Source: Malus domestica
Lineage: Eukaryota > Streptophyta > Magnoliopsida > Rosales > Rosaceae
NCBI RefSeq assembly: GCF_042453785.1
Contig: NC_091675.1
Location: forward strand, 632,501 to 696,500
Reading direction: 5' to 3'
Length of the DNA: 64,000 bases
The notes under the pieces were generated by a model that did not search any database, had not been told where the DNA came from, and saw only the letters and a program-made list of their open reading frames with translations. Both the position numbers and the translations under genes were made by a program. Within the stretch, counting starts at the first letter, position 1; each line of letters opens with the position of its first letter. Positions 37,072 to 49,487 of the stretch are shown piece by piece.

Positions 37072-39962
37072 ATGTCGTCGGAGAGTGTTCCGCCGCTCGT
37101 CGCCACCCAGCTCAACTACCTCCTCACTCACTTCCCTCTCGTCGTCAAGGTAATGCCCTCGTAAACCCAACGTCTTCGCTTCATTTCCAATTTTGCAAAG
37201 AAAACGGATTCCGGAGAAACTCCAAAATTTCATTTCATTCGTCCCGACGGAAATAGTTCGCTGAGGCATTTTCTCGGAATCCAGACAATCTAGGGTTCTT
37301 GGATTTTCATTTGCTGTATAATATGCCGAATTCTCTGAGCCGTCGTACAATCTAGGGTTTTTGTAAAAAGAATTTTTAGGACATTTTACAGGATCGATTT
37401 CGCATTGCAGATTGAGAACAAGTGGTCTGGCAGCAAGTACTACCCCGGATTTCTCGACCGGTTCACCTTAGTCATTTCCTACTGTCTAGACGTTATCAAG
37501 TGTGAGTGGATTGTTGTAATAAGCAGTTTCATGTAGTACTGATTGTTTTCAATTGCTAAGAGTATGGGTTTTGATTTGCTGTAGGGGATGTTATATTTGA
37601 TTCGGAGTCTCCATTCTCTGCACCGGATGTTATATTCGGACCTGATGATGAGAGATTTCAGCAGTTTCTTGTATCGCCCGATGAGGGAGAAGGGGACTCA
37701 AAATTTCACATGAAGTGTTTGAGTGATTGGAATAGCAGAGACCCTACACAGCTAATGCTTCTCATTCAAGAACTAAGGTGATGGATTTTTCGATTATACA
37801 TTTTCTTTATAGTTTTGTGTTTCTTTTAGGAATAATGTAGCTAACGACTCCCTTGGTTGTCGATGAAATACGTGTGTTCCAATTTAAAGGGATCAGTACA
37901 TGTCCTACCAGAAGAAGCGCGTTGCAGAAGTTGATGATGACAGGTTGAAGTTTGAAATTAGCACAATTGTTGCTCGTGAGGTATGCTTCAAACAACCGTG
38001 AGAAATTTGAATGAAAAACACTATGTATATTACTAGATTTCTGTTTGGGTGTGAGGGATGCACTAGGAGGAACATTTTCATCAGTATCTAGTTTAATTAT
38101 GACATTATGAAAAACACTTGTTATGTTTTGCTTCAGGGCATTGAGATGCAGATGAGTTCCGGAGTTGACAAGGTATTAACGATTGAGCAAAAAACATGTT
38201 TGACTGTTGTTATTGATTCTATGGAATACCAGTGTTCACTAGAACTTGCCTGTGTAGCTTCTGATTATAAATGTGGTCCTTATGCCTCTGAATTTTAGCG
38301 TAGCCAGAGGAGGTCAAATTTGCAGTTCCTCTATTAGACATGAACATAAATAAGATGGTGCCTGCATACCCCTGGAGACATCAACAAAAGATATACTTGC
38401 AGGTTGATAATCTCTTTTTCTCTGTCTTCCCCCACCCCCAAGTTTGAACCCATTTTTCCCTAATTTTTACCTTTCTTCCCGGACATTGTATTCAATGATG
38501 TGAATTCTGGGTAGTGCAGGTTATATATCCTGTTGAGAAAAAATATGTTTCCACTCCTTCAGCACCTCGATTGAAACTAGTGTCTACCTCAGAGTTGAAG
38601 ACTCTATTTTCCATTGATGAAGTCAAACTTCGTCCGTGGTTGAATGGGATGTATGTCAGTTATATGTTCTGTCCTATAAATTAGAAATGCTTAAGTCATC
38701 TATACTTTACTAGTATTGGTTCATTATGGATTTCAGTTTCAATTTTTTTTTCTTACTCTCGAAAGGTGCATGGCTGAATACCTTCCGCATCTTGAAGAAT
38801 CTCTTGAGAAGCAGGTCAGCTGCATTTGAGTTTATATTTTGGCAGTTTTAAGTACAAAATATTTCATATTTGTAAGTATATTTTGCCTTGTTATTCAGGT
38901 TTTGGAGGCAGTCTCCTTGGTTGATGTTAGGAGGCGCTTTATTGAGGCATTAGCTCTGCAGTTTGGAAGACCAGTGGAAGCTGATTCGGTAGGCATCCTA
39001 GGCATGTAATGCTCTCTGCAAAGTTCTTGAAACTTTAATACTAATTGTTCATGTCTAATTGGGCAGGTCTTATGCAGAAAGGCAACATTCCTTACTGCTT
39101 CTGGAGTTTTCACTTTTCTGGTATATATGATCATCACTGTATCATCTTTGTATTGAATATTCCTTTAAGCTAAAGCATGTGCTCGACCATTGATTAAGAA
39201 CTCGCTTAATCTATACAATTTTGTTTCTACCTTTCTTATAAGCATTTGGCTTATCTAGCAGTAATTCACGTGGATTCAGTGTCGTTTAATGTTGTGAATA
39301 GCAAGAGTTTTTCCAATCTACTATGTTATTGTGCGTTATCTGGTGGTACTTTTGTTCTATTTTCAATTGTTTTATCTCTACAGTTGGTACTGTACTCTCG
39401 TTAATCTTCCCTTTTCAAGTGACCAAGCTTCTGATTGTCTTGCTTTGTATAGGTTCATGTTTCGATTTCAACTCAGTTTCCAAAGCAAAAGCCGGCTTTG
39501 ATGCTTCAAAGTTCACAGGCAAGGATAATTATACAAATTTATGAATTAATGATTACAGCAATACTAAACCGTATATATATATATATATATATAGCTAGTT
39601 AATCACGTATATCAGCTGCTGTACATGTGCAGTTTGTTCAATTATTGTTCTTGGTATATATGTTTTCTAGTCAAAACTCATTAATTGATGGGGATATATT
39701 TGTGTAATGATGTAGCATTTCAACCTCCAAGGTGTGCCAATCAAGTCGCTTCCTCTAACTGAATTTCCTTGGAGCCCTAGATGGGAAGTACCTCATATGG
39801 CCGAGCGAATTTGGTGAGTTCCTTTGTAAATTGTCATCATGCTCATTCACCACTTTTGCGTTTGAGCAATGTCACTGACGGGGATCACTTTTCAGTGAAT
39901 ATTTGACGGACGAGGCTGTGAACTTCAAGAAGCACTGCAACGAGCCTCCACCGCAGCACTAG
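37072..39962 (+). CDS. BRE: BRISC and BRCA1-A complex member 2 homologue (BRE/BRCC45)
   Basis: Twelve exons: 37072-37149, 37411-37501, 37585-37777, 37890-37980, 38137-38172, 38304-38402, 38520-38650, 38766-38814, 38899-38988, 39067-39120, 39716-39813 and 39896-39962. They join in frame to 358 residues, slightly shorter than human BRE (383). The protein is a scaffold with ubiquitin-conjugating-enzyme-variant (UEV) folds. It works in the BRCC36 Lys63-deubiquitinase complexes that act in DNA repair and signalling. Recognisable parts are FTLVISYCLDVIKWDVIFDS, SAPDVIFGPDDERFQQFL, KLRPWLNGMCMAEYLPHLEE and FPLTEFPWSPRWEVPHMAER-like text near the end. It ends CNEPPPQH. Exon 5 is only 36 bases. The intron before exon 11 is the longest (595 bases) and holds a (TA)n run near 39573. 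Complex membership is inferred from the family. Confidence 0.92.
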
Positions 39963-41075
39963 GGTGTCGTAGATTGCCGCGGTTAATGTTCGGTATCCTT
40001 GTCACCTTTACCAATCGAATTGTGTAAATTTTTGTAATGTCTTTGAACTCTTTTGATTCATGGGTATGAGCGTGGATGGAAAAAAGTCACTTGTGTTAGT
40101 AACTGGGAAATGGAGCGATGATTATTCTAATCTAGTAATCTTTGCCATCACATATCAAGATCTACTGAATCGGGTATTATTGAATTTGGTTTTGGATCCC
40201 AACACATGGATTTTCAGATTCAGAATTATTTTATTTAATTAAAAACATTATTAGTATTTGTCCGATTGTCAATGCCTAGTGACAATAATTCAGCCGTTTG
40301 AGCAGTTTCTCTAAGGGTGGCGTTATCCGCACTTTTTTTTTTCTCCTTTTATATGTCCTTCAATTTCTGATAGTTGAATACAATTTTCGATCGTCGAATT
40401 GAATGTACTAAAGAGATCAATAGTGATTAAAGGAGATCAAATCTAGCACCGGAACGGAATCAAAACAAGTTGCTTGGACTCAACACTCTTTCGAGTATTT
40501 TTACAATGCACCATTGCACGCCATGCATCACTTCAGCGGACGTTTAAACCATGCAACGGATTATATATATATATATTTTTTTGGAGAAATATACGATTTA
40601 ACATCACAATGTATGCAATACATCGATGCATCACACAATTTTCGGGAATTTTCTGGTCCAGCCAAACAGAGTCAATGACAGTAAAAAGGAAATCAACGGA
40701 CTAAATCTTATGATCAACGGTTAAATTCTAACACTGTTTCCCGCGGGAAACTATCTGGCGGGCGGGTGGGATCCCCGAATTAACGTGCGCACTCATGCCG
40801 GCCAGAGCAACACAGAGAAAGAGGAGAGAAAAAGAAGAGAGAGATGGTAGTTTGTTTGTCCGTACTCTCTCTGTCTGGCTGTCACACACACGGCAACCAA
40901 CATGCCAATTGGCTAAAAAAATATCCCACCGGCTATTATTACCTTCCTAACCACCCTCCCACTCTCTCCTCCCCTTCTCCTTCATAATCTGCCTCTCTCC
41001 CTCCTCTCGTCAATCCTCCCACAACCCTAAAAGCGCAGCAGATCTCGCTTCATTTCCGGCACCTCCGTCGCGACA
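39963..41075. other. 3' flank of BRE-like gene and promoter of beta-tubulin
   Basis: No other gene is supported. The last 250 bases are rich in CT (40860-41010), which looks like a plant tubulin leader. A CCCACC-type GC-rich patch lies near 40760. I found no clear TATA box. Confidence 0.5.
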
Positions 41076-43735
41076 ATGAGAGAGATTCTGCACATCCAGG
41101 GAGGCCAATGCGGCAACCAGATCGGCTCCAAGTTCTGGGAGGTCATCTGCGACGAGCACGGCGTCGACCCCACGGGAAGGTACCGCGGAGACGCCGGCTC
41201 CGATCTCCAGCTCGAGAGGATCAACGTCTACTACAATGAGGCCTCCGGCGGTAGGTACGTCCCCCGCGCCGTACTCATGGATCTTGAGCCCGGTACCATG
41301 GACAGCATCCGATCCGGCCCCTTCGGCCAGATCTTCCGCCCTGACAACTTCGTCTTCGGCCAGTCCGGCGCCGGCAACAATTGGGCGAAAGGACACTATA
41401 CCGAAGGTGCTGAGTTGATCGATTCCGTTCTCGATGTTGTTCGCAAGGAGGCCGAGAATTGTGATTGCCTTCAAGGTAGTTTTTCTTTTAATTTCGACAT
41501 GAATTATAAAATGAAATGCTTCTGAATTGGATTTGAATTTCTGCTCTATTGAATATATTGATGCTTGATTGATTGTTCAGTTGGTTTCTGTTTTCTGTAG
41601 CTCTATGAGTTCGTCGTTAAAGATTGATAATCTGACTTCAAAATGCTTCTGAATCGGAATTGATTTTCTGCGAGATTATAAACATTGATGCTTGAAAATT
41701 CAGTTGATTACAGTTTTCATTAGCTAGATGAATGAGTTGTTAATTACATATTTAACATTAACCTAATTACAAAGCTAGGATTGTCAGATCCTTCATCCAA
41801 AACTTCAATCTAATTCCAAAATTATAAAGTTGCTCGGTAAACTTGATTACAATTTCAACTACTTGACCGTGGCAGTCAATGCATTTTTTATTCCGCATCC
41901 TTGGCAGAGGATCTAAGATAAAACGATTCTAATTTCTAATCTTGTCCTGTACTTTTTGTTTCATTGTTGATCTGACATATTCATCGTCAGCTTCCCAACA
42001 TTGCCATGTGGGCAACTGTACTGCGTCTCGCAAATATTATTTTTTTTTATAAAAGCAATATTCTTTATACTGAATTAAATTGTTCATTGTGTGATTTAAC
42101 CGAATTCTCTTTTTAGTGTAAAAATATCGATGTGCTAAAAAAAAATTTTATTATAATTTGTCTTCATTTTCCATTTATATAATTTGTCTTTATAAGGCTG
42201 AGTTGCTTGTGGTCCCCCCAGTTTTATGGTCTTCAGTGGATAAACAGATCAAGAAAGTAGTCTTTGATGTTTGATCTGTCTTTTTGCTAATTTACATGTA
42301 AATTAGCAAATCTGATTACTTTCTTTGTATTTGATATGATTGTGATTTCCCAACCGTCAATATATCACCACACAGACATTGTGTCGGTTCTTTAAGCAAA
42401 TTAACTGTTGCAGTAAATCTGAGATGGCAGTAACTTACACAATGGAACATGCTTAATTGTTTGAGGATTACTGATTTGTGCTTACAGTGGAACATTTAGC
42501 TTATATTCTAAGATGGCAGTAAGAACTTTTTTCAACCATTTTTAGTTTGGCTTATAGGGCCTTGTATGATTGTATCATTGATTTGTTAGTGTGAGGATGT
42601 GTGATTGTATTGGATCCTTGTTCCTGTAAAAACTTGAAACCTCACTTACCCATTTCCATTTTTGTTATCGATATGCTGATTGACATATTCTTTTTTGTAC
42701 GGGCCAGGTTTTCAGGTGTGCCACTCTCTTGGAGGAGGAACTGGTTCTGGAATGGGAACCCTTCTCATATCAAAGATTAGAGAGGAATACCCTGACAGGA
42801 TGCTGCTCACGTTCTCTGTTTTCCCTTCACCAAAGGTCTCAGACACCGTTGTGGAACCATACAATGCCACTCTTTCGGTGCACCAGCTGGTTGAGAACGC
42901 AGATGAATGCATGGTTCTTGATAACGAAGCACTTTATGACATTTGCTTCAGGACCCTAAAGCTCAGCACCCCAAGCTGTGAGTGACAATCTAATTCTTTG
43001 TACAATTATTATAGCACCGGTTCTAATTGTACTTAATTTTATCTCTGGTTTGCAGTTGGTGACCTGAACCATTTGATATCCGCAACCATGAGCGGTGTAA
43101 CATGCTGCCTAAGGTTCCCTGGACAGTTGAACTCAGACCTCCGGAAGCTGGCCGTGAATCTCATTCCATTTCCACGTCTTCACTTCTTCATGGTCGGGTT
43201 TGCCCCTCTCACCTCTCGTGGATCTCAACAGTATATCTCCCTCACTGTGCCGGAGCTGACTCAGCAAATGTGGGATGCCAAGAACATGATGTGCGCCGCT
43301 GACCCTCGTCATGGACGTTACCTGACAGCCTCAGCTATGTTCAGGGGGAAGATGAGCACCAAAGAGGTGGACGAACAGATGATCAATGTGCAGAACAAGA
43401 ACTCGTCCTACTTCGTTGAGTGGATCCCTCACAACGTGAAGTCAAGCGTATGCGATATTCCACCCAGGGGTTTGAAAATGGCATCTACCTTTGTTGGTAA
43501 CTCTACATCAATCCAGGAGATGTTCAGGAGAGTGAGCGAGCAGTTCACAGCCATGTTCCGGCGCAAGGCCTTTTTGCATTGGTACACCGGTGAAGGCATG
43601 GACGAGATGGAGTTCACCGAAGCAGAGAGCAACATGAATGATTTGGTTGCGGAGTACCAGCAATACCAAGATGCAACCGTGGAGGATGAGGGCGAGTACG
43701 AGGAGGAAGGTGCCGAAGAGAATTACGAGGAATAG
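41076..43735 (+). CDS. Beta-tubulin
   Basis: Beta subunit of the alpha/beta-tubulin dimer that polymerises into microtubules for mitosis, phragmoplasts and cellulose-guiding cortical arrays. Three exons (41076-41475, 42708-42977, 43056-43735) give 449 residues, the normal length. The intron count and positions (phase 1, one splitting the GFQ codon near residue 134) match most plant TUB genes. The N-terminal MREI tetrapeptide is intact; in animals it mediates co-translational autoregulation of tubulin mRNA. The GTP-binding signature GGGTGSGMG lies at about 142-150. [19 protein letters not shown] and the acidic C-terminal tail ([17 protein letters not shown]) mark the microtubule surface. The first exon is strongly GC-rich relative to the introns. 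Which TUB paralogue this is cannot be told from the window. Confidence 0.97.
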
Positions 43736-46227
43736 AACATGCCGGCAATCACAAATCAGGACGGGAAGAAACAGATGTTTGACATGGAAGGGGTGTCCTT
43801 TATTACTTGCTTGTCTACTTAAATGGTAAAATCTGTGTTTTTGGTTTTATCATTTTTTTGTCTTTGCTTGTGGATTGTTGTCTCGGCTAATCACGCAAGA
43901 TCATCACCTTGCTGGATTAAGTTACTGTTACTATATCATCTTGTAAGACGATATTGTGTGATTGTTCTTTTCCAAGTACGGAATAAAATTGTCATTTTTG
44001 CATTAGCTGCCAATCGTTGATTATTTTTTTCCAAATTGCATTAAGGTTGGGATGCAACCATGGAAGTTCATAGATTTTTTGCAACGCCGAAATTCAATTT
44101 TGATCACACTTTTTTTCGGATTGCATTAAGGTTGGGATTCAAACTCAATATTCGCTCCACTTTGACGAGACACAGAGATTGATAGAGAGATAGAAATGGG
44201 CATAATTATTTTCTTTAAGATTGATAGGTGATTTGTATAAAATGGTAAAACCTCAAACAAGTAAATTTGGGTTGAAAAACTCTTAGCAGTTGGGGAATAA
44301 AAATTGTGAAACTCAAAAACCTATTTGGTACTCTACTTGAATATAACTTTTCAAACTCAAAAACAATTTTTAAATTTTAAACTTTAAAAATTTATTTGGT
44401 ATAACTATTTTAAAAAATTGAATTCAAAACTTACTAAAAACTATAATCTATTTTCTAAAAACACAAAAAATAACTTTTTAAAAAATTTAAACTTAAAGTC
44501 TCTCATTTCTTTTCTCTCTCACTTCACTCTCCCTCTTCACTCTTATTTCTTTTTTCTTCTTTCTCTCTCCACCTTTTTTTTCTGCTTCAATCCGTTCTTT
44601 TCTTTCTCTCAGTTCTTTCTCTCCCCCCTCTTCATTTTCTAAAGTTTTTGAATTAAAAAAAAATTATTTTCAAGAAAAATTCTTAAAAAATATTTTAAGA
44701 AATACAAAAAATTTCAAATAGAATATAAAAGAAACCCTAATTAACCAATGGAATTTCAGATTTTATCCCAAACCGAACGAATTTCAGATTATGCCAGTGG
44801 AATTTCAAGATAATAAAAACAAAATTCACGAAAATCTAGATGGTATTATAAAAGAAAACAATTAAAAAAACCAAAGAAAAGGAGAAAAGAAGAGAGAAAG
44901 GAATGAAAACACAGATGATTTAGATGCATCAGAGTCATGGAAGTATGAGGTGCAACATCGCCTGCACAAATAAAATTGCAAGCTTCTCGTACCAATTAAT
45001 AATTCTCGTCACTTGCATCAATATTTAATTCTATCTTGATTTACAAAATTATACACACAATTATATAAAAGAGAGAGATTATAATAGTATTTGACTCTGC
45101 ATCTTTCCCAGCAGAGGAGGAGGAGGAGGCAGCTGAGGCCTTCTGATCTCGGAGAATAACTATTGCTTATATAGGAACACAAGTAGGGTTTCATTCGGGT
45201 GCGAGTGTACTCTTCGTCATCTACGGCCGAGATTCTCTTGCCAACTTAGAATTCCCATTGGGCCATCTTCTTTTTGGGCCATTTTTCTCTGTAACGGCCC
45301 AGACTTAAGGCCTGCTCCATGTTGTTACTATATGAGATAACCTATTAAGGAAAACTAACGAAAATTCTAAAAAAAACCTCATTTTTAATGAAAATTTCTT
45401 TTTAAAGATATAGTGAATAGTATCAGGAAAAAGTATAAATGTGGTTTTTCATTAAAAGTGAACAGTATTATGAGTGTTTTGTTAAAACTTCCTAACTATT
45501 ATTCTTCGACGTATGACATGATCGTGTAGTACTATCAGTGCATACTTTTTAACTCATTAAAAACTCTATTATGCTCTGGTGTATAATATATATTAGATGA
45601 ATGAAGCATTACTTGTGCAACTAAGGACTCAATGGCTGCGAATTTTCAATATGTAGTTTACACTGGTGCATACTTAACCAATTGAAATGCAAGTCATCTC
45701 ATTTTATTTGTTTGTTAAGATTAGCATCGGCTTGGTAAACTTTAACACTACGTGATTGATAAAGAGATTTATAGCTCAAGTGGTTAAAATTTATAGGTAT
45801 ACAACACTAATGCAGTAAAATGCTTATTATACACGAGCACAAGGAATAAAAAAGGGCTCAAAATTACATGCACCTTGTTTCGTGTTCTGCTAGACGAACT
45901 TCCCTCAATCAAAACATAGAGACTTACGCATTTTTTGTTACAAACAAAAATAGTTATCGACAATACATCAATCAAACACCAACACAAATGTAAATCCTAA
46001 AGACCAAAATTTCATTACGAGCTTCTCTTGTTTTATAATATGGAATTATAGGTAACCAAATATCCACAATATACTATTATTTATGCTAAAACCGTGACTA
46101 AAAACTGTCACCTTAATAATTGCTAAAACCTCACCAAACCTTTGGTTTGGATAAAAATTACACCCCAAATAAAGTAATAAAATTATTGGGGGTAAAAAAT
46201 GAAAAACACCATGAGCCAAAGCCCAGG
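43736..46227. other. Intergenic 2.5 kb, with CT tract and a MITE
   Basis: The 3' flank of beta-tubulin is followed by AT-rich sequence. A CT-rich block lies at 44500-44640, and a MITE-like repeat at 45345-45494 is listed separately. No supported gene. Confidence 0.5.
45345..45494. repeat. MITE-like element with AGGAAAACTAAC-type ends
   Basis: The left end ATTAAGGAAAACTAACGAAAA is roughly the inverse of the right end TTTTGTTAAAACTTCCTAA. The interior has GTGAATAGTATCA and GTGAACAGTATTA as internal mirrored copies. About 150 bases, non-coding. Confidence 0.55.
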
Positions 46228-47659
46228 TCATCTGGAGTGGAAGCGAGGTTTCTTGACCCTGCAGATTTCGAGTCTCTTCTGCCTTGCCTCGGCTGCCCTT
46301 TTTCTAATCATATTTTTGTTAACCAAGCTAAGATCAAACGGCTGCGAGGAGTTCAACACGTTTGCATCCCTAAAACAAAGGTTAATGTGACCGCCGTGTG
46401 GGCCCGCATTGATCTCTCTTCTTTGAGTCTTAGCCGTCTGATCCATGATCAGCTGCTGCAGTTGACGTTGATAAAGAATCACACCAGGAGGATGAATTTG
46501 CATTGGCATTTGCACCTGATGAGGATGTTGGTAAGGCTCTTGTCTTGGGGCCGGAGGAGCCGAAGTTACGTAAGTCGAAGTTACAAATGTGAGTTGGGTC
46601 GGTTGGCTTAATTGCGCGGCTGGTTTCGAACTTGGATCCGTATCCACATGGGGATCCTGTTCCTGTTTATGGCTAAATTTCGTTAGCTGTTTAAAAAATA
46701 AAAAAGGGTAAGAAAAATAAAACAGAAAAAAATATTTTTTAAGGGAAACAAAAAGAATGCAGGATAAATTAGCAAAAAAGAAACAAAAATATACCTCCTC
46801 TTTCCTTGATTTAAACTCCAAATTAAGACCATTCATCTTCTCAAATAGACGCTTCACGTCCTCAAGCTCCTGCTCAAATTATCAAAAAGCGAAATTACAT
46901 AAATAAATTGAAAAAGAAAAAGGATAATCTGGCTAAATTTGAGAAAAAGATAGAGAACTTGCTGCAAAAGAACCAAAAACAAAAAAAATAAGAAAATACT
47001 CACTTGATATCGCCATTTTTCCTTCGAAGTCAATTCGTCCACAATAGTAATCCAGTCCTCTCTCTTCTGCAGAAACAAAATATATCAGAAAAAACAGTAA
47101 ATAATAGTAAATAAATTAAAATATTTAGTCCGTAAATTGAAAGAAAAAGAAGGAGATAGAACCCAGTTGTCAGAATTGCCAGATAATCAAAACCCAGATC
47201 AGAGAAACAAAGAAATACCCTTTTTTGACTAAAGAGTTTACTACTCAAGTCGTCAGGCTGCTTCTCGTCAGATTCACTGGGCTCGAAGCACAGCGGCGTA
47301 TCAGGGCTGGAAGTTTCCTTCTTGACTGCATTAGGGACGGGGGGCGGCGGCGGAGCCTTGGCCGCCGAAGGCCAGCGAGCCAGAGAAGCCCAGAGTTGCA
47401 GTGAACAAAAAAAATCAGGTCCAATCAGACGACGCAGAGTGGAAGCGCATCCGTCGTTCTTCAGGGCGAGTACAGATCTCTTTCCCTTGCATCCCCAGAT
47501 GAGCTCGAGTGGAATTGGAAGCGGAGTCTCCAATTCGGAGATCATGTGAGGAAGATGAATCAGGATATTCGCCACCTCTATCTCGCCGTCGCTGGCGTTC
47601 GGAAAACGGGGGAAGAAGAGGAGCCTTTGTTCCATTGTTAGTGTTTCTCTCTGTTCCAT
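46228..47659 (-). CDS. Plant protein of unknown function, coiled-coil and basic C terminus
   Basis: I do not recognise a named family. Four minus-strand exons (47659-47219, 47066-47004, 46869-46795, 46686-46228) join in phase 0 throughout, giving 345 residues. A second ATG at 47635 would give 337, and the shorter form (MEQRLLFFPRFPNASDGE) looks like the conserved start. The N-terminal part has PNASDGEIEVANILIHLPHM. A Pro run (APPPPPVPN) and an acidic PSESDEKQPDDL follow. Exons 2-3 encode a short heptad-like helix (WITIVDELTSKEKWRYQELE...). The last exon is Gln/Pro-rich and ends in a basic patch (RKRAAEARQKRLEICRVKKP) that could be a nuclear localisation signal. Clean splice sites, constant phase and a TATA box support a real gene. 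A nuclear role is a guess. Confidence 0.75.
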
Positions 47660-47864
47660 TGCCTTTCACTTTCTCTCTCTACAATCGAAGATTTTGCAGC
47701 AATACTGCAGGCTTTCTGGCCAAAAGCACGTATATATATGCGCAGGAAGCAGGGCGGACGACGGCGGCTGCGGAGGCGTTGAAGGAAGCGAGAGAATTGG
47801 AAGAGAGAATTGACAGAGAAAGCAGAGAGAGTGAGTTGCTTGGAGGACGGGTATTTTTTCTGTG

Positions 47865-47873
47865 TTTTATATA
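47865..47873 (-). promoter_or_regulatory. TATA box of the unknown coiled-coil gene
   Basis: The minus strand reads TATATAAAA about 206-230 bases upstream of the two candidate ATGs. A CT-rich leader lies between them. Confidence 0.5.
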
Positions 47874-48757
47874 GAACGCGAGAGAAAATAATCCTTGAGG
47901 AGGTAGGAGAGAGCGACACGTGTTGAGTAGAAGGAGACTGAGGCCGATCCCCTAGGGTTTATGGTCTTTGTAATTTTTTATTATTTTTTAATGAGAACGT
48001 GTGAAGCACTGGAGTGAGGACTGAGGAGAGAGAGAGAGAGAGTTTTCCTTTATCCTTTTGGTTTTTCTTACTTTCTGTTTTCCTGGTTAGTTATTTTGCT
48101 AGGAAGGAATATGCAAGAAAATTCCTAGTCAATTAAGGGTAGAATGTCTCGTAATCCCCGGTTGGACTACGTGTCGTGCGGCCACATGGACAGGATCTTT
48201 TTGTAATTTTGCATGAATAACATTCAGCTACTCAAATAATGAGTAGGAATTTTTGCTTAAAATTGTTCGTTCTCAATTTATAGAATTTCGTATTTAAAAT
48301 TAGATTTGTTTATATAATCAACTTTGCAAAAATTAATTAAAACTAAGATCAACTACCACATAGTAGCTCAGTAGTTGGAAACGAATTTTAAGCTCGTATT
48401 CCACACGACACATCTTGGATTCGATTCCTAGCTCGTGTGAATCACACAAGAGTGGCATGGTACTGATGAATCAAATGATGGTGACCAGAAGAAGGTTGAA
48501 ATGCCTCTGTAAATCTTCCTATATAGATGGACTGGAATGGTAAAGCCACCAACTGGTTTTAGTCATCTATTTTAAGCATTATAAACCGTCTTTGAATTTG
48601 CTACAATAGATTGTCAGTAGAAAATGTTCTCCAATTGCGGACGAAAAGTTAAACTCCAAACCAATTTTGTTCACCTTCCTTCATGCATTGCGTCCTCACT
48701 ACGATGAAAAGTTGATTACATCCAAATGCGGAATAATAGGCTATCAGCCCAAGGTTG
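47874..48757. other. Intergenic, with a SINE and a 25-base direct repeat
   Basis: Contains a GA run near 48025-48042, a SINE-like element (48355-48565) and the first copy of TCCAAATGCGGAATAATAGG (48720). The second copy of that repeat (48769) falls inside the end of the minus-strand reading frame that follows. No other gene is seen. Confidence 0.5.
48355..48565 (+). repeat. tRNA-derived SINE-like element
   Basis: TAGCTCAGTAGTTGG is a good pol III A box and GGATTCGATTCCT a good B box, about 45 bases apart. A body of about 140 bases follows. The head looks like a tRNA. The end is approximate because no clear A tail was found. Confidence 0.6.
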
Positions 48758-49096
48758 TCATTGGTTTATCCAAATGCCGAATAATAGGCTAACATCCAAT
48801 TTTGTTATATTTCTACTGGCCACCATAAAGTCGTCATCAGAGTCGTCATTCGAGCTGCTATATTCAGTCTTCTGCTTCTTGGACAGCTTTGATGCGTCTT
48901 TGGAGACCAGTGTTGGCGGCTTTTTATTTGAAACTGCTATTGGTGATGGTGTGTTCTTCTTAACAGTAACTGACTTTGTGCTCGTCTTTACAGAAGATTT
49001 CATTGGAGAATTGAGCTTTTGCAGCTGACTTTTCTTCTGCTTCTTCTCAAACACTTTCTCTGCCTCTTGTTTGGGTAGCAAACCATGCTCCATCAT

Positions 49097-49487
49097 CTTG
49101 AATTCACATTGAAAATTTGAAATCCATGCTTTTACAGAAGCAATCTAGGTATAATTATACTTGGTCGGTTTCTAGTTTCTATTTCTGGAGTTGTAGCACT
49201 GCGAATAATCAAAAGGGTGAGTGGACAAGACTCCCACCATTGCAGGATTTGGGAGGATTGAAACATTCTTGCTCTTACCCCCAGTTTGGGGAGAAGTTGC
49301 TCAAGGGCTTCACATTAGTAAATGGGAAGGAAATGAAGGAGGAGAGCCCTATTTATAGGCAAGAGAGGATAGGGTGGATGGTTAGGCTCATTCTACATGA
49401 CCTAATGGCCAAGCTTTTCCATTACGAATCCGTCCTTTCAAGTTGCAAACAACCAATCTAAATCATTCGTAACCTATAGGTTGCGGA
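49097..49487. other. Left remnant of the host intron
   Basis: Non-repetitive sequence between the putative exon 3 and the Copia block. It ends with the perfect 12-base palindrome AACCTATAGGTT (49471-49482), which occurs again at the other edge of the block (62666-62677). Confidence 0.5.

Noticed and set aside
41010-41474. 154-codon minus-strand open frame
   Set aside because: Exact antisense shadow of the GC-rich first exon of beta-tubulin; no family features.
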